DNA of 64,000 nucleotides from an uncultured Bacteroides sp. (GCA_958477465.1 CAUEFX010000006.1:1-64000); one strand, 5' to 3'; numbered from the stretch's first letter, positions 44,499 through 54,046 are shown. The notes: generated by a model not told the origin, from the letters alone. Numbers and translations: made by a program.

Positions 44499-45266
44499 AT
44501 GAAACAAACTTATGCAAAGCTCTTTTCGGGAGTAGCCCTAACGGGGCTTTTGATGCTTGCTTCCTGCCAGTCGCCTTATAAACTGACCGGAATCAACGGA
44601 AGCATGATTACAATCGATTCAATATGGGATGCACATCCGGATACGGACGCCGTGGCATTGTTGGCTCCGTATAAGGCTTCGGTAGATAGCATGATGTATC
44701 GTGTGGTCGGTACGAGTGAGATGACGATGGACAAAGGGACACCGGAGAGCTTGTTGTCCAATCTGGTGGCGGATGTGTTGAGAGCGGCTGCCGTACGGGT
44801 ATCGGGCAAACCGGCCGATATGGGATTGGTGAATATGGGCGGGTTGCGCAATATACTTTCGGAAGGCGAGATTACTTGTGGAAACATTTATGAGATATTA
44901 CCTTTCGAAAACTCCCTTTGTGTACTAACAATGAAAGGGGACGTCTTGAAAGAGCTGTTTGCCGCCATTGCCGCCCGTCGGGGGGAGGGAGTCAGTGGGG
45001 TCCATCTGGATATTACCCAAGACGGCAAACTGCTGGGCGGTACTGTCGGGGGAAAACCGGTGGATGACAACAGACTGTACTCGGTAGCTACCATTGACTA
45101 TCTGGCTGACGGAAATGATGGAATGATGCCATTGGTGAAAGCCGAGAGTCGGGAGTGCCCTTCCGGAGCGACTTTGCGTGGGCTGTTCATGGAGTATGTG
45201 GAGCAGCAGACGAAGGCCGGAAAGAAGATTACCTCCCGCATAGAAGGAAGAATTACGGTAAAATGA
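44499..45266 (+). CDS. lipoprotein with 5'-nucleotidase C-terminal (substrate-binding) domain
   Basis: A 255-residue lipoprotein (lipobox LMLASC, Cys about 23). Residues about 65-245 are the 5'-nucleotidase C-terminal domain: TPESLLSNLVADVLRAAA, MGLVNMGGLRNILSEGEITCGNIYEILPFENSLCVLTMKG and YSVATIDYLADGNDGM. The metallophosphatase half is the next gene, 33 bp downstream. The usual one-chain UshA-type enzyme is thus split and the parts are in reversed order. The two proteins probably act together on extracellular nucleotides, which is inferred. Confidence 0.88.
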   Translation: MKQTYAKLFSGVALTGLLMLASCQSPYKLTGINGSMITIDSIWDAHPDTDAVALLAPYKASVDSMMYRVVGTSEMTMDKGTPESLLSNLVADVLRAAAVRVSGKPADMGLVNMGGLRNILSEGEITCGNIYEILPFENSLCVLTMKGDVLKELFAAIAARRGEGVSGVHLDITQDGKLLGGTVGGKPVDDNRLYSVATIDYLADGNDGMMPLVKAESRECPSGATLRGLFMEYVEQQTKAGKKITSRIEGRITVK

Positions 45267-45299
45267 TCATGAGTAACGAATTTACAAAATAACCAGATA

Positions 45300-46136
45300 A
45301 TGAAAAGGTTTCGATTATCAATAGCTATATGTTTGTTGTTGTGTGTCGCTCTTCCGGGATTGGCACAGCATACCACCAAAACTCTTACCTTGTTGCAAAC
45401 CAGTGATACCCATAGCCGCATCGAGCCCGTCGATGCACATGCTGCCGACAAGTATGCCGGTATGGGTGGTTTTGTGCGCCGGGTCACCCTGTTGGACCGG
45501 TTCCGTGAAAATAACCCCGATGTGTTGGTATTCGACTGCGGAGACTTTTCGCAAGGTACCCCTTATTACAATCTTTTCAAGGGAGAGGTGGAAGTTAAAA
45601 TGTTGAACCTGATGAAGTACGATGCGGCCGCTATCGGTAATCACGAGTTCGATTTCGGCTTGGAAAACATGGCGCGTCTGTTCAAGATGGCTGATTTCCC
45701 CATCGTCTGTTCCAATTATGGCACGGAGGGTACTGTGCTCGAAGGTCTTGTGAAACCGTATGTCGTATTGGAACGTGGCGGATTGAAAATCGGCGTATTC
45801 GGGCTTGGTGCAAAAATGGAAGGGCTCGTACAGGCCGATAAGTGTGAAGGTGTCGTGTTCAAGGATCCCATAGCGGTGGCGAATGAAGTAGCGGCGAAGT
45901 TGAAAAACGAGGAAGGGTGTGATGCCGTAGTCTGCTTGTCGCATCTCGGTATAAAAGAAGATGAGATGCTGGTACACCAGACACGGAATATCGATGTCGT
46001 GCTCGGCGGACACTCCCATACTTTCATGCAGGAGCCTGTCTTTTTCCAAAATCTGGACGGTAAATCGATTCCTGTATCGCATACGGGCAAGAATGGTATT
46101 TTTGTCGGAAAAATAGATCTGACATTTGAACGGTGA
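45300..46136 (+). CDS. metallophosphatase (5'-nucleotidase catalytic domain)
   Basis: A 278-residue secreted protein with signal peptide (LLCVALPGLAQ) and the calcineurin-like dinuclear metal site: TSDTHSR (D-x-H), FDCGDFSQG, IGNHEFDFG, CLSHLG and LGGHSHTF. It ends after the catalytic domain and lacks the substrate-binding C-terminal domain, which is encoded by the preceding gene. 55 bp before the GH3 fusion gene, probably in one operon. Confidence 0.9.
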   Translation: MKRFRLSIAICLLLCVALPGLAQHTTKTLTLLQTSDTHSRIEPVDAHAADKYAGMGGFVRRVTLLDRFRENNPDVLVFDCGDFSQGTPYYNLFKGEVEVKMLNLMKYDAAAIGNHEFDFGLENMARLFKMADFPIVCSNYGTEGTVLEGLVKPYVVLERGGLKIGVFGLGAKMEGLVQADKCEGVVFKDPIAVANEVAAKLKNEEGCDAVVCLSHLGIKEDEMLVHQTRNIDVVLGGHSHTFMQEPVFFQNLDGKSIPVSHTGKNGIFVGKIDLTFER

Positions 46137-46191
46137 TAACGAAAACGGATGCTAAACTGATAATCAGCCAATCATATATTTATTAGATGAG

Positions 46192-49100
46192 ATGAAGAAA
46201 CACCTGATGATTCTGCTGCTTTTTTGCTTCGGTGAGTTTTTGTACGGTCAGACGAACGTATCTCCCCTTCTTCTTTATAAAGCAGAACAAGACCCGCATT
46301 GCCGGCAATGGGTGGATTCGGTGATGAACCGGCTCAGTGTGAAAAAGAAAGTCGGGCAATTGTTTATTTATACCATTGCTCCGGTAGACACCAAGGCCAA
46401 TCAGGCACTGCTTCGCGAAGCGGTGGATACTTATAAGGTAGGCGGTCTTTTATTCTCCGGCGGAAAGATGCAGACACAGGCTATCCTCACCAATCAGGCG
46501 CAGCGCATGGCACGCCTGCCGCTGATGATTACTTTTGACGGAGAATGGGGGCTGTCGATGCGCCTTCGGGGCACTCCGCTTTTTCCGCGCAACATGGTAT
46601 TGGGATGTATACAGGACAATCAGTTGATTTATGAGTATGGGCGTGAGATGGCCCGTCAATGCCGTGAACTCGGCGTGCAGGTCAATTTTGCCCCTGTGGC
46701 GGATGTGAATATCAATCCGCTGAATCCGGTAATCAATAATCGTTCTTTTGGCGAAGACCCTATGCGGGTGTCGGATAAGGTGATTGCTTATGCCGGTGGT
46801 CTGGAGAGTGGACGTGTCCTTTCCGTCTGCAAGCATTTTCCGGGGCATGGAGATACGGATGTGGATTCTCATAAGGCATTGCCTGTCTTGCCCTTTACGC
46901 GTGATCGCTTGGACAGCGTGGAGTTGTATCCGTTTAAAGAAGCGATACGCGCGGGGTTGGGCGGCATGATGGTAGGGCATCTTCAGGTGCCTGTTATCGA
47001 ACCTTCGGACGGATTGCCTTCCTCCCTTTCGCGCAATGTGGTGTATGGATTGCTGACGGAAGAGTTGGCTTTCAAAGGATTGGTTTTTACAGATGCGCTT
47101 GCCATGAAAGGCGTTTCGGGAAATGCCGATCTCTGCTTGCAGGCTTTAAAGGCCGGAAATGACATGGTTCTCGCTCCGAGAAATCTGAAAGCGGAAATTC
47201 CGGCCGTGGTTGGAGCGGTAGAGCGTGGTGATTTCTCGCGCGAGGAGCTGGACCGTAAATGCCGGAAAGTACTTACTTATAAATATGCCCTTGGGCTTAG
47301 CCGGAAGCCGAATATACAGCTTTCCGGTTTGGGAACCCGGATCAACACCCCTCAGACGCGTGATCTGATACGTCGCCTGAATCTGGCAGCCATAACTGTT
47401 TTGAATAATAAAGAGCACATCCTGCCGCTTCATGCAGATAAAGAGATACCTGCTATGGCGCTGCTGGAAGTGGGTGATGCCGGAGCGACGGATACACTTG
47501 CCGGCCGGCTGGGGCAGTACACGCCACTGGTGCGTTTCCGTCTTCGTAAAGGAATGACCGAAGTGCAGGAAAAGGTTTTGAGGGATTCGCTCTCCGGTTA
47601 TCAGCGGGTTATCGTGGCTGTAAGCGAACAGCAGTTGGCACCTTTTCAGCGCTTCTTTGCCGGATGGGCTGCTGACGAAAAGCTCCCCCCGTCAGTTTAT
47701 CTTTTCTTTACCCCCGGAAAGATGATGCTGCAGATACATCGTGCCGTTTCGACGGCACAGGCCGTGGTACTGGCACACTCCGCGGGGCAGGATGTGCAAC
47801 GGCAGGTGGCCGATGTCCTTTTTGCCCGCGCTTCGGCAGACGGGCGTCTTTCCGCCAGCCTCGGCGAATTGTTTGCTACGGGAGACGGGGTGACGATTAC
47901 TCCGCACACTCCTCCTTATTTTAAACCGGAAGAATACGGCATGTCTTCCGCAATGCTCAGCCGGATTGATTCCATTGCCCGGATGGGAATAGAGGCAGGC
48001 GCTTATCCCGGTTGCCAGATTGTGGTGATGAAAGAGGGAAAGATGATGTACGACCGTTGCTTTGGCACTCATGCCGGAAAAGGCAGCGCACCGGTGCGCT
48101 CTACCGATGTGTATGACATTGCTTCGCTTTCAAAGACAACCGGAACACTGTTGGCTTTGATGAAGCTCTATGATAAGGGGCGTTTTAACCTGTCGGATAA
48201 ACTCTCCGATTATCTACCGTGGTTGCAGAAAACCGATAAGAGGAACATCACGATTCGTGAGATACTCTTGCATCAGTCCGGGCTGCCTTCCGGAATCGTT
48301 CTTTATCCCGAAGCGATCGACAAAGAGAGTTACAAGGGACACCTGTTTTCCGCACGGCGGGATGCGCAGCATCCGTTGCGTCTGGGAACTGCTACATGGG
48401 CAAATCCTAATTTCCGCTTTTTGCCGGGGATGACTTCCGGCGTTCGTACTCCCGAATGCAGTTTGCAGATTAGTGACAGCCTGTGGCTTCATAAGTCTTT
48501 CATGCAGATTTTGCAGGAAAAGATTTCGGAGACACCCTTGAAGACCAAGCAATACCGTTACAGTGATGTCGGCTTTATTCTTTTACGTTTTTTGGTCGAG
48601 CAATTGGCCGGTATGCCGATGGATGAGTATCTGGCGAAAGAATTTTACGGCCCGATGGGGTTGGAGCATACGCTGTATCTCCCTCTGCGCCGTCTTCCGA
48701 AGTCGGAAATCGTTCCTTCCACCCATGATAGATTCCTGCGAAAAAGCGTATTGCAGGGATTCGTTCATGACGAGTGCGCCGCATTTCAGGGAGGGGTCAG
48801 CGGCAATGCCGGATTGTTCTCCAATGCCCGTGAAATAGCCCGTGTTTATCAGATGCTTCTGAATGAAGGAGAGTTGGACGGACACCGTTACTTAAGCCGT
48901 GAAACCTGTAAACTGTTCACCACGGAGGTTTCTAAAATCAGCCGTCGCGGACTCGGTTTTGACAAACCGGATATGAAAAACCCCGATAAAAGCCCTTGTG
49001 CAAAATCCGCACCGGCTTCCGTATATGGCCATACCGGCTTTACGGGTACTTGTGCCTGGGTCGATCCGGATAATGAACTGATCTATGTGTTCTTAAGTAA

Positions 49101-49197
49101 CCGTACTTATCCTGATGCAACAAACCGCAAATTGATGGAATTGGATATCCGTCCGCAGATACAGGAGGTGCTGTATGAGGCAATGGGTGGTGAATGA
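46192..49197 (+). CDS. GH3 beta-N-acetylglucosaminidase fused to a class C beta-lactamase/serine hydrolase domain
   Basis: A 1001-residue exported protein. Residues about 35-370 are a GH3 NagZ-like barrel with KHFPGHGDTDVDSHK (general acid loop, about 214-228) and nucleophile in FTDALAMKG (about D301). About 370-570 is the GH3 C-terminal domain. About 590-990 is a penicillin-binding/beta-lactamase fold with S645-L-S-K648, YSD (about 790) and HTGFTG (KTG equivalent). NagZ-type enzymes remove GlcNAc from peptidoglycan fragments and the serine hydrolase may act on the peptide stem; the fusion is seen in other Bacteroidetes. Function as a cell-wall recycling enzyme is inferred. Confidence 0.92.
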   Translation: MKKHLMILLLFCFGEFLYGQTNVSPLLLYKAEQDPHCRQWVDSVMNRLSVKKKVGQLFIYTIAPVDTKANQALLREAVDTYKVGGLLFSGGKMQTQAILTNQAQRMARLPLMITFDGEWGLSMRLRGTPLFPRNMVLGCIQDNQLIYEYGREMARQCRELGVQVNFAPVADVNINPLNPVINNRSFGEDPMRVSDKVIAYAGGLESGRVLSVCKHFPGHGDTDVDSHKALPVLPFTRDRLDSVELYPFKEAIRAGLGGMMVGHLQVPVIEPSDGLPSSLSRNVVYGLLTEELAFKGLVFTDALAMKGVSGNADLCLQALKAGNDMVLAPRNLKAEIPAVVGAVERGDFSREELDRKCRKVLTYKYALGLSRKPNIQLSGLGTRINTPQTRDLIRRLNLAAITVLNNKEHILPLHADKEIPAMALLEVGDAGATDTLAGRLGQYTPLVRFRLRKGMTEVQEKVLRDSLSGYQRVIVAVSEQQLAPFQRFFAGWAADEKLPPSVYLFFTPGKMMLQIHRAVSTAQAVVLAHSAGQDVQRQVADVLFARASADGRLSASLGELFATGDGVTITPHTPPYFKPEEYGMSSAMLSRIDSIARMGIEAGAYPGCQIVVMKEGKMMYDRCFGTHAGKGSAPVRSTDVYDIASLSKTTGTLLALMKLYDKGRFNLSDKLSDYLPWLQKTDKRNITIREILLHQSGLPSGIVLYPEAIDKESYKGHLFSARRDAQHPLRLGTATWANPNFRFLPGMTSGVRTPECSLQISDSLWLHKSFMQILQEKISETPLKTKQYRYSDVGFILLRFLVEQLAGMPMDEYLAKEFYGPMGLEHTLYLPLRRLPKSEIVPSTHDRFLRKSVLQGFVHDECAAFQGGVSGNAGLFSNAREIARVYQMLLNEGELDGHRYLSRETCKLFTTEVSKISRRGLGFDKPDMKNPDKSPCAKSAPASVYGHTGFTGTCAWVDPDNELIYVFLSNRTYPDATNRKLMELDIRPQIQEVLYEAMGGE

Positions 49198-49206
49198 AAA
49201 TACTAA

Positions 49207-49431
49207 TTGGATGTTTTGGCCATTCCGGATTTTCGAGAGAAGTTCTTCGCCATTGTCGATGCTCTTATTGGCGGACATCCAATTCCGACATCATCTGCTG
49301 GTGGAGGTGATACGTTTGACCTTCGCAGGAATGGACGCAACCCCGATGAGGATGAGCAGAGCTATAAACGAAGGTGCATGATAGCGGTAGCAGGAGTGGC
49401 AATCAGTTGGAATGAAACTCTATCGGATTGA
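49207..49431 (+). pseudogene. possible C-terminal fragment of a mobilisation (relaxase-type) protein
   Basis: A 74-codon open frame reading IPDFREKFFAIVDALIGGHPIP, then TSSAGGGDTFDLRRNGRNPDEDEQSYKRRCMIAVAGVA. A glycine run followed by a G-R-x-P-x-E-D-E-x-x-Y-x-R-R-C pattern ends many Bacteroides mobilisation proteins as I remember them. No upstream part exists; the frame begins right after the GH3 fusion gene. It lies next to an AlbA-type regulator and an IS982-like fragment, which suggests mobile-element debris. Weak assignment. Confidence 0.35.
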
Positions 49432-49451
49432 GGTTGTTCTCTACTTAAATA

Positions 49452-50906
49452 TTAATAGGTATTCTTTTTCCATTCTTTTGCAGAGTCTGTTAAACGGTAT
49501 TTTTGTTTTGGATGGTTTGGTAAATCTGGATATAGACGCTCAATTGCTCCTTCTGATAATGCCGGTTGAATATAGTTCTCTCGGAATCGCTTGACACTTT
49601 TCAAATCAAACAGATTCATAATTTCCTTCATTCCCATATATTCATCTCCCATTAATTCAATCACTCTCTGAACTTGAACCGTAGTGGGGACATACTTAAG
49701 TCCTACTTGGGTCGTACTTGGAACGTGCTTAGGTCGCTTGAATGTTACTATCACAAAGCCACCGTCCCATTTCCAAATAGGCTCTTCCACGCCTTGCTCA
49801 CGGCAGGCATCCATGATGCGCTTAGCTCCACTACCCCAACTCTCCAAATAGGTCGATTTATAAAGTGCCTCGGCAATCTTCAGATTATATGGATATGACT
49901 CATGAGGCTCCTTAATTGACTCTGGCGTAATTTGGGGAGGGAAAACGCCTGGATTTGCAATTTCAATACGGTCATCATAGATTGCGATGCTGTTTGTCAA
50001 ATTATATTTCTCCCATTGACGGTGGCAAAGAGAATTTATAAGAGCTTCCCTCAATGCTTTATATGGAACTTCAAGATGTTCCTCACGTTGCAAGCTGAGA
50101 TCTGTAATCTTTCCGCTGAGGTTAAGGTGCTTAAAGAAGAAAGCCATACCTGCATCAAGGAGGTCGAAAAAGCCACCCTCGACACGCTGATTATCGATAA
50201 ACTCATTCTTGTCGTTTCCCACAAAACGAGCCATTCTCAATCGGAACTGGGGAAATTCATCGATATTGTTAGAGAACAGTATGGCAGCCCCATTTGTAGG
50301 CACACCGTTCTTCAGTAACTTCCATTTCGACAAAATATCATCAATCGGAGCATTCGCTGCACTCGTTGGGATACGGCCGCCTTCTACACCAAGACGTATA
50401 CAGCCTCGGATATATTTTTCATTCAAATCGGCAAGAGTGATGCTACCTGCCGTTTGCCCCTCCCACGAGTACAGTTGAGGTTGATGCGCTCGTATGCGCT
50501 CATCATACATATTGTGTGGCATGACTTTTGTCGTACTCTCGACTTTGTAATAAGGACAACCATGAAAGGTGTGAGGACGCCCACCCCAAACCCAACCATC
50601 AAAGTGCATAGCAATAACTTTATTGCCAGGATAGTCAGGTACATCTACATAATTGATATAGACATCAACAGTTGGATCAAGCCCCGCGAGTGCCTGAGCG
50701 ATTTCCCGTTGGGTACTATCTGTAACTTCTTGTCCGATTATCTTCAGTGACTTGGGGGCAACACCAAAAATCAACCATCCTCCCTCCGTATTGAGGAAAG
50801 CACAAGCCGAATGCATACCGTTCTTCAACTCGCCGGTAGTTTTCTTTAACTCTAGAGTCCGTGACTCATCCGAAGCAATCAATGTTTTTATATCATCAAA
50901 TGTCAT
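49452..50906 (-). CDS. AlbA_2-domain / GHKL-ATPase-like putative transcriptional regulator
   Basis: A 484-residue protein. The N-terminal AlbA-like domain (about 8-130) shows ESRTLELKKTTGELKNGMHSACAFLNTEGGWLIFGV. The middle (about 270-390) is an ATP-binding HATPase_c_4-like region with LREALINSLCHRQWE, IAIYDDRIEIANPG and GSGAKRIMDACREQGV. The C-terminus (about 410-484) is a winged helix. Such proteins are often on mobile islands and are annotated as ATP-dependent helicase-like or RNA-binding regulators. Flanked by mobile-element fragments on both sides, consistent with horizontal arrival. Confidence 0.85.
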   Translation of the reverse strand: MTFDDIKTLIASDESRTLELKKTTGELKNGMHSACAFLNTEGGWLIFGVAPKSLKIIGQEVTDSTQREIAQALAGLDPTVDVYINYVDVPDYPGNKVIAMHFDGWVWGGRPHTFHGCPYYKVESTTKVMPHNMYDERIRAHQPQLYSWEGQTAGSITLADLNEKYIRGCIRLGVEGGRIPTSAANAPIDDILSKWKLLKNGVPTNGAAILFSNNIDEFPQFRLRMARFVGNDKNEFIDNQRVEGGFFDLLDAGMAFFFKHLNLSGKITDLSLQREEHLEVPYKALREALINSLCHRQWEKYNLTNSIAIYDDRIEIANPGVFPPQITPESIKEPHESYPYNLKIAEALYKSTYLESWGSGAKRIMDACREQGVEEPIWKWDGGFVIVTFKRPKHVPSTTQVGLKYVPTTVQVQRVIELMGDEYMGMKEIMNLFDLKSVKRFRENYIQPALSEGAIERLYPDLPNHPKQKYRLTDSAKEWKKNTY

Positions 50907-50987
50907 TATGTAAGTTATATTTCTTTACATTCATAAACCTATAAATTTATAGTACCCAATTATAACATTTAAATGATTGCTACTATT

Positions 50988-51170
50988 ATGTTCTCAGAGG
51001 CTAAAGTTACGGAGATTTATTGTATGGCAGATGATTTCTGCAAAGAATTTACATTGCAACAAGAAAAATTTATGGTTGAAGATAAGAGTTGCAAGCATCG
51101 CAACAAATCCAATCGTATGTGTGATACCGAAATTATGGTTATTCTCATCCTGTTCCATTCCGGTGGTTTC
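50988..51170 (+). pseudogene. IS982-family-like transposase, N-terminal fragment
   Basis: Reads MFSEAKVTEIYCMADDFCKEF and continues to CDTEIMVILILFHSGGF. The EAKVTEIFxxADEF start and SEVMLIxILFH block are what I recall of Bacteroides IS982-type transposases of about 300 residues. Homology stops after about 60 residues and the frame closes at 51248 with unrelated sequence. No inverted ends were identified. Confidence 0.6.
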
Positions 51171-51228
51171 TTTATACTTGTTAGCTGCGTGTTTGCTTAT
51201 CCCCATGATTATGCACAATACGAAAAAG

Positions 51229-51262
51229 AAGAGGATGTGCTAAATTGATGACACATCCTCTT
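51229..51262 (-). terminator. terminator of the envelope gene pair
   Basis: Perfect 11-bp stem AAGAGGATGTG (51229-51239) / CACATCCTCTT (51252-51262); the minus strand continues with CTTTTTCG. It lies 28 bp past the stop codon at 51290. Confidence 0.85.
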
Positions 51263-51289
51263 TCTGCTTTCGAACTCAGCTTTTCAGCC

Positions 51290-51916
51290 TTAGAAAGAAA
51301 GTCCGATACGGAAACCGAAGTTGTTCAGTTTATCCACGTCGTAAGTCAATACGCTGGCTTTGTTGGTGCTATAGCTATAGTATAGTGCCAGGTGCAAGCC
51401 CGGACCGTATGCCCACGGGTAAACATTCAGACCGACTTCCGGTGATAGGTAGAAGCCCCAGTTTTCGTCTCTGGACTCAAATATGTTATAGTTAGAGCGA
51501 ACTTTGGCGTATTCGGTACCGAGTTTTACACCGGCATAAGGTTGCCATGCTCCGCCACGGTTGAATTGATAGCGTGCGGCGGCACCGAAGGGCAACTGAA
51601 AGATGGTATGTTGCTGGTCGCTGGTCATGCTGCCGCCGCTTATCGGAAAGGTTTCACGACCCACATACTCATGGTTGGTGTGATAGTTCAGGAAGAGACC
51701 CAACCCCAGGTTAGGAGTGACGAAATAACCGCCTTCGAAGTTCATACCCCAGCCACTTGCATCATCGGCAAATCCATTGCTCAGCGGCACATTAAACTGC
51801 CAGTCGATGTTCGCATATCCGTTGTTTGATAACTGTGCCTTTGCCGGCATGGCAAAGACGAGAGCGAGGGCTGCGACGGCCAACACTCTGAGGGAAATAT
51901 ATTTTATTGTTTTCAT
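51290..51916 (-). CDS. outer-membrane beta-barrel protein (OmpA/OmpW-like porin family)
   Basis: A 208-residue protein with signal peptide (LALVFAMPAKAQ) and alternating amphipathic strands with aromatic girdles, ending GFRIGLSF with terminal phenylalanine. Typical of the 8-stranded outer-membrane beta-barrel families. 20 bp downstream of the DUF4136 lipoprotein, so they form a two-gene unit. Function unknown. Confidence 0.85.
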   Translation of the reverse strand: MKTIKYISLRVLAVAALALVFAMPAKAQLSNNGYANIDWQFNVPLSNGFADDASGWGMNFEGGYFVTPNLGLGLFLNYHTNHEYVGRETFPISGGSMTSDQQHTIFQLPFGAAARYQFNRGGAWQPYAGVKLGTEYAKVRSNYNIFESRDENWGFYLSPEVGLNVYPWAYGPGLHLALYYSYSTNKASVLTYDVDKLNNFGFRIGLSF

Positions 51917-51936
51917 AACGTTTTTGATGTTAGTTG

Positions 51937-52569
51937 TTATTTGTTAGTAAGATAAGGTGATTGTGCAAATGCCTGGTTAACACCTCTCACGGCGAGTGCT
52001 TTGTTCATGCTGCTGTAATAGACCAAGCCGGTCATGTAGCTCGTCCATAAGATAGGCAGTTTCTCCTTCGGTCCTTCCGGTGCATCCAGATTTACGATTT
52101 CCGTGATGAATGAGTTGGTGCTATAGCTATAGTTCACAGCGTATGGATAATACCATCCGCCACCCCAGTTGCCCCAGTAGCCTGAGCCCCAGTATCCGGG
52201 ATAGCCCCACCACCATTCCGGTTGTCCGTAATCGGTGAAGTAATAGGTACTTTTGATGTAACTGACCTGTATACCCAATTGCGCCTCTTCTTTGGAAGCA
52301 GCCATTGTGTAGCCTCTTTGATCCATATTGCTTTTATAAGCGGCGAGAATTTCTTGTGCAGCTTCTCCTTCCAAGTATTCCGGCTCTTCTTTGTCGTTGA
52401 TCACGAGAATCTTGTCCGGCAAGTAGTAAGTGGTGAACGCTTTGAAGTCAGCTTTCTTGTCGTAATTGGTATACACCAAATAATCATTGTCTAATTTGTC
52501 CATGTCGGGGTCTTTTTCGCAAGCAGCGAACGCGAAGACCGCCAATAAAATAGGAATTAATCTCTTCAT
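51937..52569 (-). CDS. DUF4136-domain lipoprotein
   Basis: A 210-residue lipoprotein (lipobox FAFAAC, Cys about 17). The DUF4136 pattern is visible as DYLVYTNYDKKADFKAFTTYYLPD, AYKSNMDQRGYT and AQLGIQVSYIKSTYYF. A Trp/Gly/Tyr-rich loop (WWWGYPGYWGSGYWGNWGGGW, about 120-140) interrupts the domain and is encoded by near-repetitive DNA. Upstream partner of the beta-barrel gene. Confidence 0.85.
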   Translation of the reverse strand: MKRLIPILLAVFAFAACEKDPDMDKLDNDYLVYTNYDKKADFKAFTTYYLPDKILVINDKEEPEYLEGEAAQEILAAYKSNMDQRGYTMAASKEEAQLGIQVSYIKSTYYFTDYGQPEWWWGYPGYWGSGYWGNWGGGWYYPYAVNYSYSTNSFITEIVNLDAPEGPKEKLPILWTSYMTGLVYYSSMNKALAVRGVNQAFAQSPYLTNK

Positions 52570-52714
52570 ATCTTCTATAATGTTTAGGTTAAATAAAAAA
52601 TCCTGCCCTGGTACCTTAGGCTTTTGATAGAAACAACAACTTCTGTCATAAAAGGTTCGCAGAGCTGAGTGTTAAAATGTTAAAGTATAAGTCGGGTTAT
52701 CTCCGGAAAGGGGG

Positions 52715-52722
52715 TATCTTTG
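52715..52722 (+). promoter_or_regulatory. candidate -7 box of the S37 peptidase gene
   Basis: TATCTTTG, a full match to TAnnTTTG, 25 bp before the ATG at 52748. Confidence 0.4.
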
Positions 52723-52747
52723 TACGAAATTAAAATCGGATATATAT

Positions 52748-54046
52748 ATGAAACAGTTACCTCGTTATTATGCAGTATTTTGGGTTTTCTTGCTTCTGCT
52801 GCTGTCCGCCCGTCTGTCGGCGCAGACCGCTTTGCTGGAAAAGGTGGAAAACATAGCTCTTGTCGATCGTGTGAAACCATTGGAGACAACCGAGTTTGCC
52901 GAGAAATACGTTGTTTATTTTTCCCAACCTCTGGATCATCGCCATCCGAAAAAAGGTTCGTTCCGTCAGCGGGTTATCGTGGCGCATGTCGGCTTCGACC
53001 GTCCTACGGTGATCGTTACCGAGGGATATGGGGCCGCCTATGCCGTGCGTCCGGGTTATCGTGAGGAGTTGTCGCGCTTGTTCAATGCCAATATGATATT
53101 TGTAGAACACCGTTATTTCTTAGAGTCCGTTCCGGAACCGAAAGACTGGAAGTATCTGACTGCCGAAAACTCTGCCGAAGACCTGCATGCCGTGGCTGCT
53201 GCATTTAAAACGATATATACGGGGAAATGGATAAGTACCGGTATTAGTAAAGGCGGGCAGACTTCCTTGTTGTACCGCGCCTTTTTTCCGGACGATGTGG
53301 ATATTTCGGTACCTTATGTAGCACCGCTTTGTTATGGTGTGGAAGACGGCAGGCATGAGCCGTTTCTGCGGCAGGTCTCTACGGCCGAAGAGCGAAAAGC
53401 GGTAGAGGATTTCCAGCTGGAAGCATTGAAGAGGAAAAGCAGGTTATTGTCCCGTTTCGAAACTTATTGCACGGAAAAGAAATGCGCTTTTCGTGCCCCG
53501 TTAGAGGAGATTTATGATTTTTGTGTGTTGGAGTATTCGTTTGCATTTTGGCAGTGGGGGACGGACGTGAGCGATATCCCTTCTTCTGCCGCATCGGATG
53601 AAGAGATATTCCGGCATTTACTGACGGTCAGCGAGCCGTCTTATTTTGCTTCTGACAGCCCGAATCTCTCTTTCTTCGTACAGGCCGCCCGCGAATTGGG
53701 GTATTACGGTTATGATGTCGAACCGTTCAGGGAATATCTTTCTATCAAAAGCAGCAAGGATTATTTGCGGAGGTTGATGCTTCCGAAAGAGTTGCGTCAC
53801 ATAAAATTTCATAAAAAGCTTAGCCGGAAAATAGTAAACTTTCTGAAGGAGAATGACCCGAAGATGATATTTATCTACGGACAAAACGATCCTTGGACTG
53901 CTGCCGGCGTGACTTGGCTCAAAGGGAAGAAAAATGTATCGGTGTTTATTCAACCCGGAGGAAGCCATCTGGCACGGATCAGTACTTTGCCGGAAGACAT
54001 GAGAAAGCAGGCGATTTCGCAGATACAAAATTGGCTGGACGAATAA
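52748..54046 (+). CDS. secreted tripeptidyl aminopeptidase, S37 family
   Basis: A 432-residue exported serine peptidase with signal peptide (LLSARLSAQT). Alpha/beta-hydrolase features: FSQPLDHRHPKKGSFRQRVIV, MIFVEHRYFLES, the nucleophile in GISKGGQTS (Ser about 167), IYGQNDPWTA (acid) and GGSHLAR (His). The layout matches the PS-10/S37 group that removes tripeptides from N-termini, with S28 peptidases as relatives. Likely degrades host or dietary peptides in the periplasm or outside. Monocistronic; the repeats at 54091 follow it. Confidence 0.88.
   Translation: MKQLPRYYAVFWVFLLLLLSARLSAQTALLEKVENIALVDRVKPLETTEFAEKYVVYFSQPLDHRHPKKGSFRQRVIVAHVGFDRPTVIVTEGYGAAYAVRPGYREELSRLFNANMIFVEHRYFLESVPEPKDWKYLTAENSAEDLHAVAAAFKTIYTGKWISTGISKGGQTSLLYRAFFPDDVDISVPYVAPLCYGVEDGRHEPFLRQVSTAEERKAVEDFQLEALKRKSRLLSRFETYCTEKKCAFRAPLEEIYDFCVLEYSFAFWQWGTDVSDIPSSAASDEEIFRHLLTVSEPSYFASDSPNLSFFVQAARELGYYGYDVEPFREYLSIKSSKDYLRRLMLPKELRHIKFHKKLSRKIVNFLKENDPKMIFIYGQNDPWTAAGVTWLKGKKNVSVFIQPGGSHLARISTLPEDMRKQAISQIQNWLDE

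Noticed and set aside
45318..46082. 254-codon open frame antisense to the metallophosphatase gene
   Set aside because: Shadow of a gene with all catalytic motifs on the other strand.
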